This document shows, one piece after another, positions 46,122 through 54,722 of a DNA stretch of 64,000 bases (positions within the stretch are counted from its first letter, which is position 1; each line of letters starts with the position of its first letter). Both the position numbers and the translations under genes were made by a program. Below the pieces are notes generated by a model. That model did not search any database. It saw only the letters and a program-made list of their open reading frames with translations, and was not told where the DNA came from. Source of the stretch: Deltaproteobacteria bacterium (GTDB lineage: Bacteria; Myxococcota_A; Polyangia; Nannocystales; Nannocystaceae); NCBI GenBank assembly GCA_016709225.1, contig JADJEE010000012.1, positions 806,001 through 870,000 on the forward strand. The letters run 5' to 3'.

Positions 46122-47789
46122 TCAGCGGGGCGTCGCGGGTGCCCGCGGCAGCACCAGCTCGAAACAGGCCCCGCGATCGCTGGCAACCAGCTCGAGCCGG
46201 CCGCGCATCTGCACTGCGAGTCGGCGCGACAGCGCGAGCCCGAGCCCGACGCCGGGCTTGGTGCCCGACGCGTGCGCGCTGCCCTTGGCGAACGGCTCGA
46301 ACACCCGCGCGCGCTCGCCCACCGGAATGCCGGGGCCCGCATCGGAGACCGCGAGGATCACGACGGCGGGCTCGATCCGCACCGACAGCTGGACCTTCGG
46401 CGCGACCGCGGTCGCGCCGTACTTCGCAGCATTGTCGACCAGGTTGAAGAGGATCTGCTCGACCGCCGTGACGTCGACCGCGACCGACGCGGTGGCGCCC
46501 TCACCGAGCAGCTCGAGCTCGAGCTCGAAGCCGGCGCCACGACAGCGCTGCTCGAGGCGATCGGCGACGCGCTCGACGAGCGCCTCGATCGTGATCGACT
46601 CGAGCTCGCGCTCGTGCCGATCGGCCTCGATGCGAGCATACGACAGCACGTTCTCGACCAGCTGCCCCAGCCGCTCGGCCTCGCGGCGCAGCGTCGAGAC
46701 GTACTGCTGGCGCTTGGCCTCGACCATGCCGGACTCCAGCATCTCGGTGTACATGCGAAAGGTCGTCAGCGGAGTGCGTAGCTCATGGGTGACCGCCGAG
46801 ACGAACGCTGCGCGACGCTCCGAGAGGTTCATCGAGCCCCGCAGCAACGAGGCCACCGCCGCGATCGCAACGACGACGAACATCCACGCCGCGGCGATCG
46901 CCAGCCACAGCGGGCGCTGGGCCGGGTCGTGCGGAAGCGACAGCACCCCGGCCTCGACACCGACCGGCAGCGTCGCGAGCCGATGCGCCTGGTCGTCCGC
47001 CTCGCCGGCCAAGAGCGGCCGCAGCTGGGCATCGGGCAGCAGATCGGCAACCTCGGCCCGCAACAGCTCGCGCACCGCGGGCCAGTCCAGCCACGCGCCC
47101 TCGAGCCGCTCACCTTCGGCGCCCCGCACCCGCCGTACGAGCACGAGATCCTCACCCCACCACAGCGGGCGCATGGTCTCGAGGATCGCCGGCGGCACGT
47201 CGTAGGCTGCCGCGAGCGCCTGTTGCTCGACATCGCCCTCGTCGAGCTCATTGGCGGGGTTGCGCAGCGACGAATTGGCGAGGTTCTCCTGCAGCGACGC
47301 GACCCGCTTGCCGTACTCGAGGGAGTTGCGCTGGTTCTGCGTGATCACGCCGGCCGACTCGACGCGCTGCTGCTTGCTCGAGCGGTACGAGCTCGCGACC
47401 TCGATCGTCGCGCCCGCGACGGCAACCGCGGTGTCACGCGGCGATTGCTGTGCGAGCAGGGCCAGCAGCGCGTCGCGCTCGACCCCCTCGAGTGCATCGA
47501 GCGGCTCGGCGTCGCCGCCGGGGTGGATCACGAAGCGCGCGCGCACGCCGACCGGGTTCGGGCCGTCGATGGGCCGCCCGGCCTCGGCGATCTCGCGCGC
47601 CAGCATCGGCGTGATCGCGCTGTCCATGCGCCACAGCGACAGCCGCACCAGCTCCTCGCGCAGCGCGTCGTGCTCGGTCTGCACGCGGCGTGCATCGAAG
47701 CGCAGCAGCCCCCAGGTCGCCGCGCCGAGCACGGCCAGCAACGTCGCGACCGCGGCCGAGAACACCAGCCAATGGGTGCGCGCGCGCAT
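46122..47789 (-). CDS. Membrane sensor histidine kinase
   Basis: 555 residues. TM1 at about 8-30, periplasmic sensor of about 280 residues with no recognisable domain, TM2 near 305-330 (WLAIAAAWMFVVVAIAAVA), then HisKA with H-box SAVTHELRTPLTTF, HATPase: N-box NLVDNAAKYG, G1 SDAGPGIP, G2 GVGLGLALSRRLAV. All catalytic boxes are intact. It is coupled with the OmpR-type regulator (3 bp apart, minus strand) and lies next to a VWA protein. The large periplasmic region may sense an envelope or metal signal (inference from neighbours). Confidence 0.93.
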   Translation of the reverse strand: MRARTHWLVFSAAVATLLAVLGAATWGLLRFDARRVQTEHDALREELVRLSLWRMDSAITPMLAREIAEAGRPIDGPNPVGVRARFVIHPGGDAEPLDALEGVERDALLALLAQQSPRDTAVAVAGATIEVASSYRSSKQQRVESAGVITQNQRNSLEYGKRVASLQENLANSSLRNPANELDEGDVEQQALAAAYDVPPAILETMRPLWWGEDLVLVRRVRGAEGERLEGAWLDWPAVRELLRAEVADLLPDAQLRPLLAGEADDQAHRLATLPVGVEAGVLSLPHDPAQRPLWLAIAAAWMFVVVAIAAVASLLRGSMNLSERRAAFVSAVTHELRTPLTTFRMYTEMLESGMVEAKRQQYVSTLRREAERLGQLVENVLSYARIEADRHERELESITIEALVERVADRLEQRCRGAGFELELELLGEGATASVAVDVTAVEQILFNLVDNAAKYGATAVAPKVQLSVRIEPAVVILAVSDAGPGIPVGERARVFEPFAKGSAHASGTKPGVGLGLALSRRLAVQMRGRLELVASDRGACFELVLPRAPATPR

Positions 47790-47792
47790 CGA

Positions 47793-48518
47793 CTAGGCTC
47801 CGCCGCTGCCGAACATGTAGCCCTTACCGCGCACGGTGAGGATCACCCGCGGCTCGTCGTGGGTGTCGCGCAGCTTCTCGCGCAGCCGCGCGACGTGCAT
47901 GTCGATGGTGCGGGTCTGGTAGCGCGAGGGGTTGAGCCGCCATACCTGCTGCAGCAGCTCGTCGCGACCGACCGCACGCTCGGCGTGGCCGACGAGGTAG
48001 CCGACCAGCTGCGACTCGCGCTCCGACAGCTCGACCCGCGCACCATCGTCGAAGCGGACCTCGCGGCGCGCGAGATCGATGGTGCCGCCGGGGATCGCGA
48101 CCTCGGTGACCGCAGCGGGCTCGGGCCCCGCCACTCGCACCCGACGCAGCACCGCCTCGACCCGCGCCAGCAGCTCCTTCACGCTGAACGGCTTCACCAC
48201 GTAGTCGTCCGCGCCCAACCGCAGGCCCTGCACGCGATCCGCCTCGCGGCCGCGGGCGGTGAGGATGATGACCGGCAGCCCGCTGCGGGTGCGACGGACC
48301 TCCTTGAGCACCTCGAAACCGTCGCCGCCCGGGAGCATCAGATCGAGCAGCACCAGCCCGACCGCGCCCTCGATCGCCGCCTGCAGCCCACGCGGTGCGG
48401 TCGCGGCCTGCACCACCGGATAGCCCTCGAACTCCAACGCGTCGACCAGGCCCTGGCGAATCGCGTCGTCGTCCTCGATGACCAGCACGGTGGTGGACTT
48501 GGGGCTGCTCGGGGTCAT
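47793..48518 (-). CDS. OmpR/PhoB-family response regulator
   Basis: 241 residues. Receiver domain about 8-125 with phospho-acceptor Asp in VLLDLMLPGGDG, upstream acidic pair EDDDA, and KPFS. C-terminal winged helix about 140-235: ELSERESQLVGYLVGHAERA, recognition helix TRTIDMHVARLREKL, wing LTVRGKGYMFG. Cognate partner is the histidine kinase downstream. 13 bp separate it from the VWA gene upstream; both may be in one transcript. Confidence 0.94.
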   Translation of the reverse strand: MTPSSPKSTTVLVIEDDDAIRQGLVDALEFEGYPVVQAATAPRGLQAAIEGAVGLVLLDLMLPGGDGFEVLKEVRRTRSGLPVIILTARGREADRVQGLRLGADDYVVKPFSVKELLARVEAVLRRVRVAGPEPAAVTEVAIPGGTIDLARREVRFDDGARVELSERESQLVGYLVGHAERAVGRDELLQQVWRLNPSRYQTRTIDMHVARLREKLRDTHDEPRVILTVRGKGYMFGSGGA

Positions 48519-48531
48519 GGGCCGCTCGCGA

Positions 48532-49914
48532 CTAGCTGTGTCGCATCGTAAACCCTGCAGCCTCGGCCTGCGCCGCCATCCCCTCGATCATCGCGCCATC
48601 GAGGGAGTTGCTCGGGGTATCGCCGGCGTGCTGCCGCAGGAAGCCGTCACGTTGCTCGCGGAGCTGGGTCAGCCGGGCCGCGATCGCGGCGCGCTCGGCC
48701 CGACGCGACGCGACAAAGGCGGCCAGCTCGGCGGCATCGAGCCCGCGCAGGGCCTCGGGCAACGCGTCGGGCACGATGGTCTGGAGATCGACCACGCCCT
48801 CGGCGACGCCATCGACGAGATCCCAGCTGGGGTTGCGATAGTTCGCCATCGACTTGCTGAGTCCGCGCACCACCGCGCTGCCGACCGCGACGCTGTTGCT
48901 GTCCTGCTCGGTCTGGTTCTCGAGCCCGTGTGCGCCCTCGTTGCCGTAGCCCACGTAGGTGCCGTTGATGGCGACACCCAGGCGGCCGATCTCGTCGTCG
49001 TACGGCGTGGGCGGATCGACCGCGCGGGTGTTGTGGTCGATGTTGAAGTGGCGACCGCCGGCCCGCGTCGCGGCCTGGGCCCAGCCGACGTCGTCGCCCG
49101 CACCGTCGGGGCCGCAGTAGATGCTGTTCACGACCACGCCGCGCGCCCGTGCGCGATCGACCGCGTCGGTCCACCCGACCGGCCCCTGCTGGAACTCCTC
49201 GTTGCCCGCCACGTAGACCATGCGCAGCACGCCTTCGCCATCGCGCCACGTCAGCTCGTCGAGCGAGCGCGTGATGGCCTGCGGCGCGAACTCGCTGCCG
49301 CCGTTGGTCGACAGCGCGAACAGGGCCTGCGAGACGCGGTCGAGCTCGGGCGTGAAGCCCACGACCTGGCGGATGTGACCATCGGCGTAGCCGATGCGGT
49401 CGTTACCGTACTCGTAGATCGCGACCTCCAGTCGCGGCGTCGCGCCGTGGAAGGTCGCGCCGTCGAGCGCATTGACGACCGACCAGAGCCGGCTGCGGGC
49501 CTGATCGATCAGGCCGTCCATGCTGCTCGAGGTGTCGAGCAGCAGCGCGATCTGGATCGTCGGCGCGCCCTGCGACGGCGGGGGCGACGGCATCGCAGGC
49601 CCGCTGCCGCCGGGGTTCGGCGCCGCGAGCTGGGGGTCGGCCGCGATGGCCTCGGGGTCGCGGGCGCGCGAGCCGGTCGCGATCGGCCACGCGACCGCGG
49701 CCAGCAGGCAGGCCGTCGAGGCCAGCAGCACGGTCTCGAGCGCGGAGCTGTCTCGGCGTCGACGCGATCGCTGCCGGCGCGCGACGTCGTGCGGGCCACG
49801 ATCCTGGCCACGATCGTGACCATCGTGCGGGCCATCGTGCGGGCCATCGTCGTGGCCATGGTCGTGGCCATGGTCGTGGCCATGGTCGTCGCCATGGTCG
49901 TGGGGAGTTGCCAT
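48532..49914 (-). CDS. His-rich, TM-anchored von Willebrand factor A protein
   Basis: 460 residues. Residues 1-45 are very rich in His, Asp and Gly (HDHGHDHGHDHGHDDGP), encoded by a 12-bp repeat. A basic segment RRQRSRRRR precedes TM at about 59-80, so the His-rich tail is predicted cytoplasmic. The VWA domain has MIDAS LLLDTSSSMDG (127-131) and later MVYVAGNEEF, IYCGPDG and a Thr/Asp for metal coordination. VWA domains bind proteins via divalent metal; the His tail could bind Zn/Ni/Cu. Located between the response regulator and the Spy-like gene. TAGGTT 6 nt before ATG. Confidence 0.85.
   Translation of the reverse strand: MATPHDHGDDHGHDHGHDHGHDDGPHDGPHDGHDRGQDRGPHDVARRQRSRRRRDSSALETVLLASTACLLAAVAWPIATGSRARDPEAIAADPQLAAPNPGGSGPAMPSPPPSQGAPTIQIALLLDTSSSMDGLIDQARSRLWSVVNALDGATFHGATPRLEVAIYEYGNDRIGYADGHIRQVVGFTPELDRVSQALFALSTNGGSEFAPQAITRSLDELTWRDGEGVLRMVYVAGNEEFQQGPVGWTDAVDRARARGVVVNSIYCGPDGAGDDVGWAQAATRAGGRHFNIDHNTRAVDPPTPYDDEIGRLGVAINGTYVGYGNEGAHGLENQTEQDSNSVAVGSAVVRGLSKSMANYRNPSWDLVDGVAEGVVDLQTIVPDALPEALRGLDAAELAAFVASRRAERAAIAARLTQLREQRDGFLRQHAGDTPSNSLDGAMIEGMAAQAEAAGFTMRHS
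49843..49903. repeat. 12-bp tandem repeat coding for HDHG
   Basis: About five units of CCATGGTCGTGG on the plus strand, encoding (Asp-His-Gly-His) on the minus strand. Same unit type as 12182-12222. Confidence 0.8.
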
Positions 49915-49920
49915 GCGTGA

Positions 49921-49926
49921 AACCTA
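49921..49926 (-). promoter_or_regulatory. -10-like hexamer of the VWA gene
   Basis: TAGGTT on the minus strand, 6 nt before ATG 49914. Confidence 0.4.
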
Positions 49927-50057
49927 CGCGCGAGACGGCAGCGGGGCTGTAACACGCGGGTAACCAGCACGAGCGGGGCAGCATCGCGGCACTTCACACT
50001 TCTTCATGGCGCCAGGCGATGTCCCTTCACGAAGGGGTGGTCATCTTGCGAAGCGAC

Positions 50058-50062
50058 GGAGG
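50058..50062 (+). promoter_or_regulatory. Shine-Dalgarno of the Spy/CpxP-like gene
   Basis: GGAGG, 10 nt before ATG 50073, supports that start over an in-frame ATG at 50019. Confidence 0.6.
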
Positions 50063-50072
50063 CAACGACAGC

Positions 50073-50633
50073 ATGTTCGGTTTTCTGGTGGGTGCGGCCT
50101 GTGTGGCCGGTTTGTTCCGCGTGATGCGACGACGTCGCGGCGACTACGGGTGGCACGGCTGCGGCGACCATCGACATCATTCGCATCATGGCCATCACTC
50201 TGGTGGCTGGGACGGCGGACGGGGTCCGTGGGGTCGCGGCGGCGACGACGGCGGCAGTCGTACGCCGTGGTGGCTGCGCGGTCTGTTCTCGCGGCTCGAC
50301 ACCACGCCGGGTCAGGAGAAGGTGATCCGCGAGGTGATGAACGAGCTGCGCGACGAGGGTCGAGACCTGCGCGGTGAGTTCCGCAAGGCACGGGGCGACC
50401 TGGCCGGCGCGCTGCGCAGCGAGGGCGTCGACGAGACCGCGCTCGGCGAGGCGTTCGCACGGCACGACGACGCGCTCCTGCGCATGCGCAAGGGCGTGGT
50501 CGGTGCGCTGGCCAAGCTCCACGAGGCGCTCGACGAGCGGCAGCGCCGCGTGCTGGCCGACTGGCTGGAGTCGAGCCGTGGCTTCGGCGGGGGCGCTCGC
50601 GACCGCGACGAGGACGAACGGGGGATGGCATGA
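50073..50633 (+). CDS. Spy/CpxP-like membrane-anchored protein with His-rich segment
   Basis: 186 residues. TM near residues 3-18 (FLVGAACVAGLFRVM), RRRR, then a His-rich stretch GWHGCGDHRHHSHHGHHSGG (27-46). The C-terminal two-thirds is helical and matches the Spy/CpxP/heavy-metal-resistance fold (TPGQEKVIREVMNELRDEG, then LDERQRRVLADWLESSRG), the LTxxQ-type segment being LDERQ. In enterobacteria Spy/CpxP controls the Cpx kinase and binds misfolded protein; metal-linked relatives bind Zn/Cu. Here it sits between two two-component systems, and its stop overlaps the next small gene (ATGA). Confidence 0.75.
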   Translation: MFGFLVGAACVAGLFRVMRRRRGDYGWHGCGDHRHHSHHGHHSGGWDGGRGPWGRGGDDGGSRTPWWLRGLFSRLDTTPGQEKVIREVMNELRDEGRDLRGEFRKARGDLAGALRSEGVDETALGEAFARHDDALLRMRKGVVGALAKLHEALDERQRRVLADWLESSRGFGGGARDRDEDERGMA

Positions 50634-50824
50634 ACGACCGCGTGAAGATCGCCCTGCTCCTCACCGGCGCGACGCTCGGGTTCGGCTCCGGCTTCGCGAG
50701 CCTGGCGTGGCACGCCGAGCACGGCTGGCACCACGGTCGTCGCCACCACGACGACGCGTGCGACCGTGGTCGCGACCGCGATCGCGACCGGGACCGCGAC
50801 CGCGAGCACGACGACGAGCCCTGA
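50630..50824 (+). CDS. Small membrane protein with His/Asp/Arg tail
   Basis: 64 residues. A single hydrophobic segment (IALLLTGATLGFGSGFASLA) near the N-terminus, then HAEHGWHHGRRHHDDACDRG and an Arg-Asp repeat (DRDRDRDRDRE), ending HDDEP. ATGA overlap with the Spy-like gene and 15 bp before the response regulator. Likely co-expressed with them; function unknown. No family recognised. Confidence 0.65.
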   Translation: MNDRVKIALLLTGATLGFGSGFASLAWHAEHGWHHGRRHHDDACDRGRDRDRDRDRDREHDDEP

Positions 50825-50826
50825 CG

Positions 50827-50832
50827 TAAGCT
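50827..50832 (+). promoter_or_regulatory. -10-like hexamer before the second response regulator
   Basis: TAAGCT, 7 nt before GTG 50840; could give a second, leaderless transcript inside the operon. Confidence 0.35.
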
Positions 50833-50839
50833 GGTCGAC

Positions 50840-51529
50840 GTGAGCCTGCGGGTCCTGCTCATCGACGATGACGAGCGGCTGTTCGAGCTGCTCGCGCGAT
50901 ACATGGGCGACAACGACGTCGTGCTCACGCACGCCGCCGACGGTGCGCGCGGCCTGGCTGCGCTCGCCGCCGGCGGTTTCGACGTGATCCTGCTCGACGT
51001 CATGATGCCGCGGCAGGACGGCATCAGCGTGCTGAAGAAGATCCGCGAGCGCGACGCGATTCCGATCGTGATGCTCACTGCCAAGGGCGACGAGGCCGAT
51101 CGCGTGGTCGGGCTCGAGCTCGGCGCCGACGACTACGTCGCCAAGCCGTTCTCACCGCGGGAGCTGCTCGCGCGGCTGCGTGCGGTGACGCGGCGCGGCC
51201 AGCCGGGTCTGCTGTCGGAGCGGCTGTCGGCGGGCGGCATCGTGATCGACGTCGGCACGCGGCAGGTGACCCGCGAGGGCCGCGTGATCGAGCTGACCGC
51301 GGTCGAGTTCGACATCCTCGTCGCGTTGATGCGAAGGGCCGGACGGGTGGTGCCACGCACGGCGTTGCTGTCCGAGGCCGGTCGCGGCGACGTCAACGTC
51401 GGCGAGCGCACCATCGACGTCCACATCTCGCGGCTGCGACGGCAGATCGGCGACGACCCCAAGGCCGCGACCCGCATCCAGACCATCCGCGGGGTCGGCT
51501 ACATGCTCACACGCGAGGGCGAAGAATGA
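50840..51529 (+). CDS. OmpR/CpxR-family response regulator
   Basis: 229 residues from GTG 50840. Receiver: DDDERLFELLARYMGDND, phospho-acceptor Asp in VILLDVMMPRQDG, KPFSPRELLARLRA. Winged helix: ELTAVEFDILVALMRRAGRV, recognition helix RTIDVHISRLRRQIG, wing IRGVGYML. A closer fit to CpxR/RstA type than to the regulator at 47793. Coupled to the downstream kinase by ATGA. With the Spy-like protein upstream, the arrangement is like spy/cpxP-cpxR-cpxA. Confidence 0.93.
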   Translation: MSLRVLLIDDDERLFELLARYMGDNDVVLTHAADGARGLAALAAGGFDVILLDVMMPRQDGISVLKKIRERDAIPIVMLTAKGDEADRVVGLELGADDYVAKPFSPRELLARLRAVTRRGQPGLLSERLSAGGIVIDVGTRQVTREGRVIELTAVEFDILVALMRRAGRVVPRTALLSEAGRGDVNVGERTIDVHISRLRRQIGDDPKAATRIQTIRGVGYMLTREGEE

Positions 51530-52785
51530 GACGACGACCTGCGCGGCATCGCGGCCGCCGGCTGCGGCACCTGTTGGTGCTGTGGTTCGGCGTGACGATC
51601 GTCGCGACCGGCCTGACGGTGATCGCGGTGTGGTCGCTGTCGAGCCCGGGCCCCCGCGCGTGGGACCACATGACCGCGAACCTGCAGCGCTTCGTCGGCA
51701 GCGAGTTCGGCCAGGTGTGGCACGATCCGCAGCGACGCAGCGCACTGGCGGCCCGGGCGGCACACGACCTCGAGGTCGGCATCGAGCTGCGCGACCTCGA
51801 CGGACGGACGATCGAGCGCCATGGCCCAACCTGCGACGATCACGTCCTGACCGCACCGGTGCAGGACGAACACGGACGTTTGGGGGAGATCGCCGCGTGC
51901 TGGGCCCACCCCCACCGTGGTGGCCCGGCGATGTTGCTGGCGTTGTTCGCCGCCGGCTTGGTGCTGTGGGGGGCGGCGGGCATGCTCGCGAGGCGCCTGA
52001 CGCGGCCCTACGACACGCTCACGCGTTTCGCCAAGCGACTCGCGGACGGTGAGCTCGACGCGCGGGTCGACATCGGTCGCGAGCTGCGGGGCGAGCCGGC
52101 GGTGGTCGGTGTCGCGCTCAACGACATGGCCACCCGCGTCCAGGCCCAGCTCGCAGAGGCGCGCACGCTGCTGGCCGCGGTGTCCCACGAGATCCGGACG
52201 CCGCTCGGACACCTGCGGGTGCTGGTCGAGCTGCTGCGGGATCGCGGCGCCGACGATGCCACGCTGCAGGATCTCGAGCGCGAGATCGCCGATCTCGACG
52301 CGTTGGTCGGCAAGCTGCTGGCCGACGCACGCCTGCAGTTCTCCGCGATGGCGACCACGCCGCTGTCGGCCCGCGCGGTCGCGATCCGGGCGCTGGCGCA
52401 GGCGGGGCTGCCCCGCACGTTGCTGGTCGCCGGCGACGACGACGACGCCTTCCTCGGCGATCCGACACTGCTCGGCCGTGCGCTCGGCAATCTGCTGGAG
52501 AACGCGCGTGCCCACGGCGATGGCGTGGTCGCACTGCGGGTGGAGGGCGACCGCGACAGCATCACGTTCGCCGTCGACGACGACGGGCCCGGCATCGACG
52601 CGACCGCGCGGGCGCGGGCGTTCGAACCATTCGCACGCGGGGCCCAGGGCCACGACGGGCGCACGCACCTCGGGCTCGGGCTCGCGCTCGTGCAGCGCAT
52701 CGCGCAGGCCCACGGCGGCGGCGCGTGGATCGACGCGCGTCAGGGTGGCGGCACCACCGTCGGTATCCGCGTGCAGCGGCGCTGA
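51526..52785 (+). CDS. Sensor histidine kinase (CpxA-like)
   Basis: 419 residues. TM1 (LRHLLVLWFGVTIVATGLTV, about 13-35), short periplasmic domain of about 100 residues, TM2 (AMLLALFAAGLVLWGAAGM), HAMP (RRLTRPYDTLTRFAKRLADG), HisKA with AAVSHEIRTPLGHLRV, HATPase: NLLENARAHG, VDDDGPGID, HLGLGLALVQRIAQ. All boxes intact. The small periplasmic domain and the Spy-like partner suggest an envelope-stress kinase. A perfect 10-bp hairpin covers its stop and that of selA. Confidence 0.93.
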   Translation: MRRRPARHRGRRLRHLLVLWFGVTIVATGLTVIAVWSLSSPGPRAWDHMTANLQRFVGSEFGQVWHDPQRRSALAARAAHDLEVGIELRDLDGRTIERHGPTCDDHVLTAPVQDEHGRLGEIAACWAHPHRGGPAMLLALFAAGLVLWGAAGMLARRLTRPYDTLTRFAKRLADGELDARVDIGRELRGEPAVVGVALNDMATRVQAQLAEARTLLAAVSHEIRTPLGHLRVLVELLRDRGADDATLQDLEREIADLDALVGKLLADARLQFSAMATTPLSARAVAIRALAQAGLPRTLLVAGDDDDAFLGDPTLLGRALGNLLENARAHGDGVVALRVEGDRDSITFAVDDDGPGIDATARARAFEPFARGAQGHDGRTHLGLGLALVQRIAQAHGGGAWIDARQGGGTTVGIRVQRR

Positions 52786-52802
52786 GGCGCCCGCCTCAGC
52801 GC
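52779..52802. terminator. Bidirectional terminator hairpin
   Basis: Perfect 10-bp stem GCGCTGAGGC / GCCTCAGCGC with a 4-nt loop, placed across the stops of the convergent histidine kinase and selA genes. GC-rich, no T-run on either side. Confidence 0.65.
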
Positions 52803-54160
52803 AAGGCTGTGCGCGCGGCCGCGACCAGCCGCGCGTCGTCGCGGGGATCGACCGTGCGCAGGTCGAGCCACACCGCCTCGTCCTCGATGCGACCCACCAC
52901 CGCGATCTCGCCGGTGCGCAGCCGCCGGGCCAGCGCGCTCGCCCGCCCGCCCGCCGGCAATCGCACCGCGATGCTGGGCATGCGATCGCCCGGCAGCGAG
53001 CCGCCGCCGATGGTCGCGTCGCACGCCTGCACGGCGTCGGCTTCGAGCCCGAGAGCATCCGCGACCGCGGCCGCGCGCGTGCGTAGCTCGTCGAGGGTCC
53101 ATGCGACCATGCGGTGCAGCGGCAACGGTGGCGGCTCACGACCGGCGTGCGATGCCGCGGTCGCGTGCAGGGCCGCGAGCGTGACCTTGTCGGGTCGCAG
53201 CGCCCGTGCCATGGGGTGCCGACGCATGCGCTCGACCACCTCGCGCGTGCCCGCGACGATGCCGGCCTGCGGACCACCGAGCAGCTTGTCGCCGCTGGCC
53301 AACACCACGTCGGCACCGTGCTCGAGGTAGGACGCGATGGTCGGCTCGCGCGCGGGCAGCCCCGTGCCGAGCGAGCCGCTGCCGAGATCGGCGACCAGCG
53401 GCACGCCGTGGGCGCGCGCGATCGCGGCCAGCTCGGGCAGCGCGACCTCGGCGACGTAGCCGTGCTGCTCGAAGTTCGACAGGTGCACCCAGAGGATCGC
53501 CGACGCGCTGCCGTCGGGGCCGGGCGCCAGCGCGGCCTCGTAGTCGGCGGCGTGGGTGCGATTGGTGCTGCCGACCGCGACGATGCGGCAACCGCCGGCG
53601 GCGGCCATCGTCGCGACCCGGAAGCCGTCGCCGATCTCGACCATCTGCCCGCGCGACAGCGCGACCCCACCGGGGCTGCCGAGCACGGTGCAGGCCAGCA
53701 GGAGCCCCGCGGCGTTGTTGTTCACCACGTGGACGTCGGGCGCGCCGATGACGGCCGCCAGGAGTGGTCGCGTCCACGCGAAGCGAGAGCCGCGTTGGCC
53801 ACTGTCGAGCTCGACCTCGAGATCGCACGCCCGCGCGGCAGTGATCGCGGCTGCGATCGCGGCGTCGGACCACGGCGCGCGACCGAGGTTGGTGTGCAGC
53901 AGCACGCCGGTCGCGTTGATCACTGCGCGCGGATGCGGCCCGCACAGCGCCTCGAGTCGCGCGGCGACCTGCACCGCGAACTGCTCGGCGTCGGGCACCA
54001 CCGTGGGCGCCCCCGCGCCGCGACGAATCGCATCGCGCAGCGCCGCGAGCATGCCCTCCGCGACCCGGCGCACCACCTCGCGCCGCCACGGCGTCGTCGC
54101 GAGCGCAGCCGCATCGAGCACGCGGTCCATCTTGGGCAGGCGGGAGAGGGCTTCGGTCAC
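52796..54160 (-). CDS. selA: L-seryl-tRNA(Sec) selenium transferase
   Basis: 454 residues, family length about 460. Converts Ser-tRNA(Sec) to Sec-tRNA(Sec) using selenophosphate; PLP enzyme. Visible: N-terminal helical domain (LSRLPKMDRVLDAAAL), INATGVLLHTNLGRAPWS (family signature), NNNAAGLLLACTVLG, and the PLP-Lys motif ASGDKLLGGPQAGI. C-terminal domain GGGSLPGDRMPSIAVRLP. Start GTG 54160 gives MTEALSRL; TACACT lies 8 nt before it, so translation is probably leaderless. selB, selD or tRNA-Sec are not in the window, which is unusual as they often sit nearby, so where they are is open. Some myxobacteria use Sec. Confidence 0.93.
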   Translation of the reverse strand: MTEALSRLPKMDRVLDAAALATTPWRREVVRRVAEGMLAALRDAIRRGAGAPTVVPDAEQFAVQVAARLEALCGPHPRAVINATGVLLHTNLGRAPWSDAAIAAAITAARACDLEVELDSGQRGSRFAWTRPLLAAVIGAPDVHVVNNNAAGLLLACTVLGSPGGVALSRGQMVEIGDGFRVATMAAAGGCRIVAVGSTNRTHAADYEAALAPGPDGSASAILWVHLSNFEQHGYVAEVALPELAAIARAHGVPLVADLGSGSLGTGLPAREPTIASYLEHGADVVLASGDKLLGGPQAGIVAGTREVVERMRRHPMARALRPDKVTLAALHATAASHAGREPPPLPLHRMVAWTLDELRTRAAAVADALGLEADAVQACDATIGGGSLPGDRMPSIAVRLPAGGRASALARRLRTGEIAVVGRIEDEAVWLDLRTVDPRDDARLVAAARTALR

Positions 54161-54168
54161 GGCTCGCG

Positions 54169-54174
54169 AGTGTA
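54169..54174 (-). promoter_or_regulatory. -10-like hexamer of selA
   Basis: TACACT on the minus strand, 8 nt before GTG 54160. Confidence 0.4.
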
Positions 54175-54242
54175 CCGAGTTCCACCGAGCCAGCGGCGAA
54201 GCCGGCCCGGACCTCCCTGCGTTGCGTCGGTCCGCGGCGACT

Positions 54243-54722
54243 TCAGAGCAGCATCATGGCCGCCACCAGCGCGCCGAACACGAGCACACCGAGCAGCGGC
54301 AGCCACAGCGTGCCGACGCCCCGGCGCTCGAGCGTGCGCGGATCGGTGGCGGTCATCGTGGTCTCACCGGCGCGCGCCAGCACGTCCGCGACCTGCGACG
54401 CGGGGTGGCTCAAGGTCAACGCGAGATCGCCCAGCGCGATGACCTGGCCGTGGCTGACCTTGGTCGGACCGGTGATGGGCTCGCCATCGATGCGCACGCC
54501 GTTCTTGCTCTCGAGGTCGCGCACGACCACGCCGTCGGGGCTGACGATCAGCTCGGCGTGGCGTCGCGAGACGTCCTCGTGCTCGACCTGCACCGAGGCC
54601 TCGCTGCCGCGACCGAGCACATGGATGCCATAGGGCAGCTCGTGCGCGCGGCCGTGATGGGGGCCGTTCGACTCGAGCAGCAACGGGTAGAGCGTTCGCG
54701 CCGGTGGCATCGCCGAGGTCAT
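54243..54722 (-). CDS. FHA-domain protein with C-terminal membrane anchor
   Basis: 159 residues from ATG 54722. FHA domain at about 25-100: HVLGRGSEASVQVEHEDVSR, RRHAELIV, LESKNGVRIDGEPI, the phosphothreonine-reading residues (Arg, Ser, Asn) all present. Then a linker and a C-terminal hydrophobic helix LPLLGVLVFGALVAAMMLL (tail anchor). ATGA overlap with comEC upstream couples the two. Function unknown; may respond to a Ser/Thr kinase. Linking it to DNA uptake is inference from gene order. Confidence 0.85.
   Translation of the reverse strand: MTSAMPPARTLYPLLLESNGPHHGRAHELPYGIHVLGRGSEASVQVEHEDVSRRHAELIVSPDGVVVRDLESKNGVRIDGEPITGPTKVSHGQVIALGDLALTLSHPASQVADVLARAGETTMTATDPRTLERRGVGTLWLPLLGVLVFGALVAAMMLL

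Noticed and set aside
52049..53086. 345-residue plus-strand frame overlapping the histidine kinase and selA
   Set aside because: Out-of-frame Arg/Ser-rich shadow crossing the terminator hairpin; both real genes have intact catalytic motifs.
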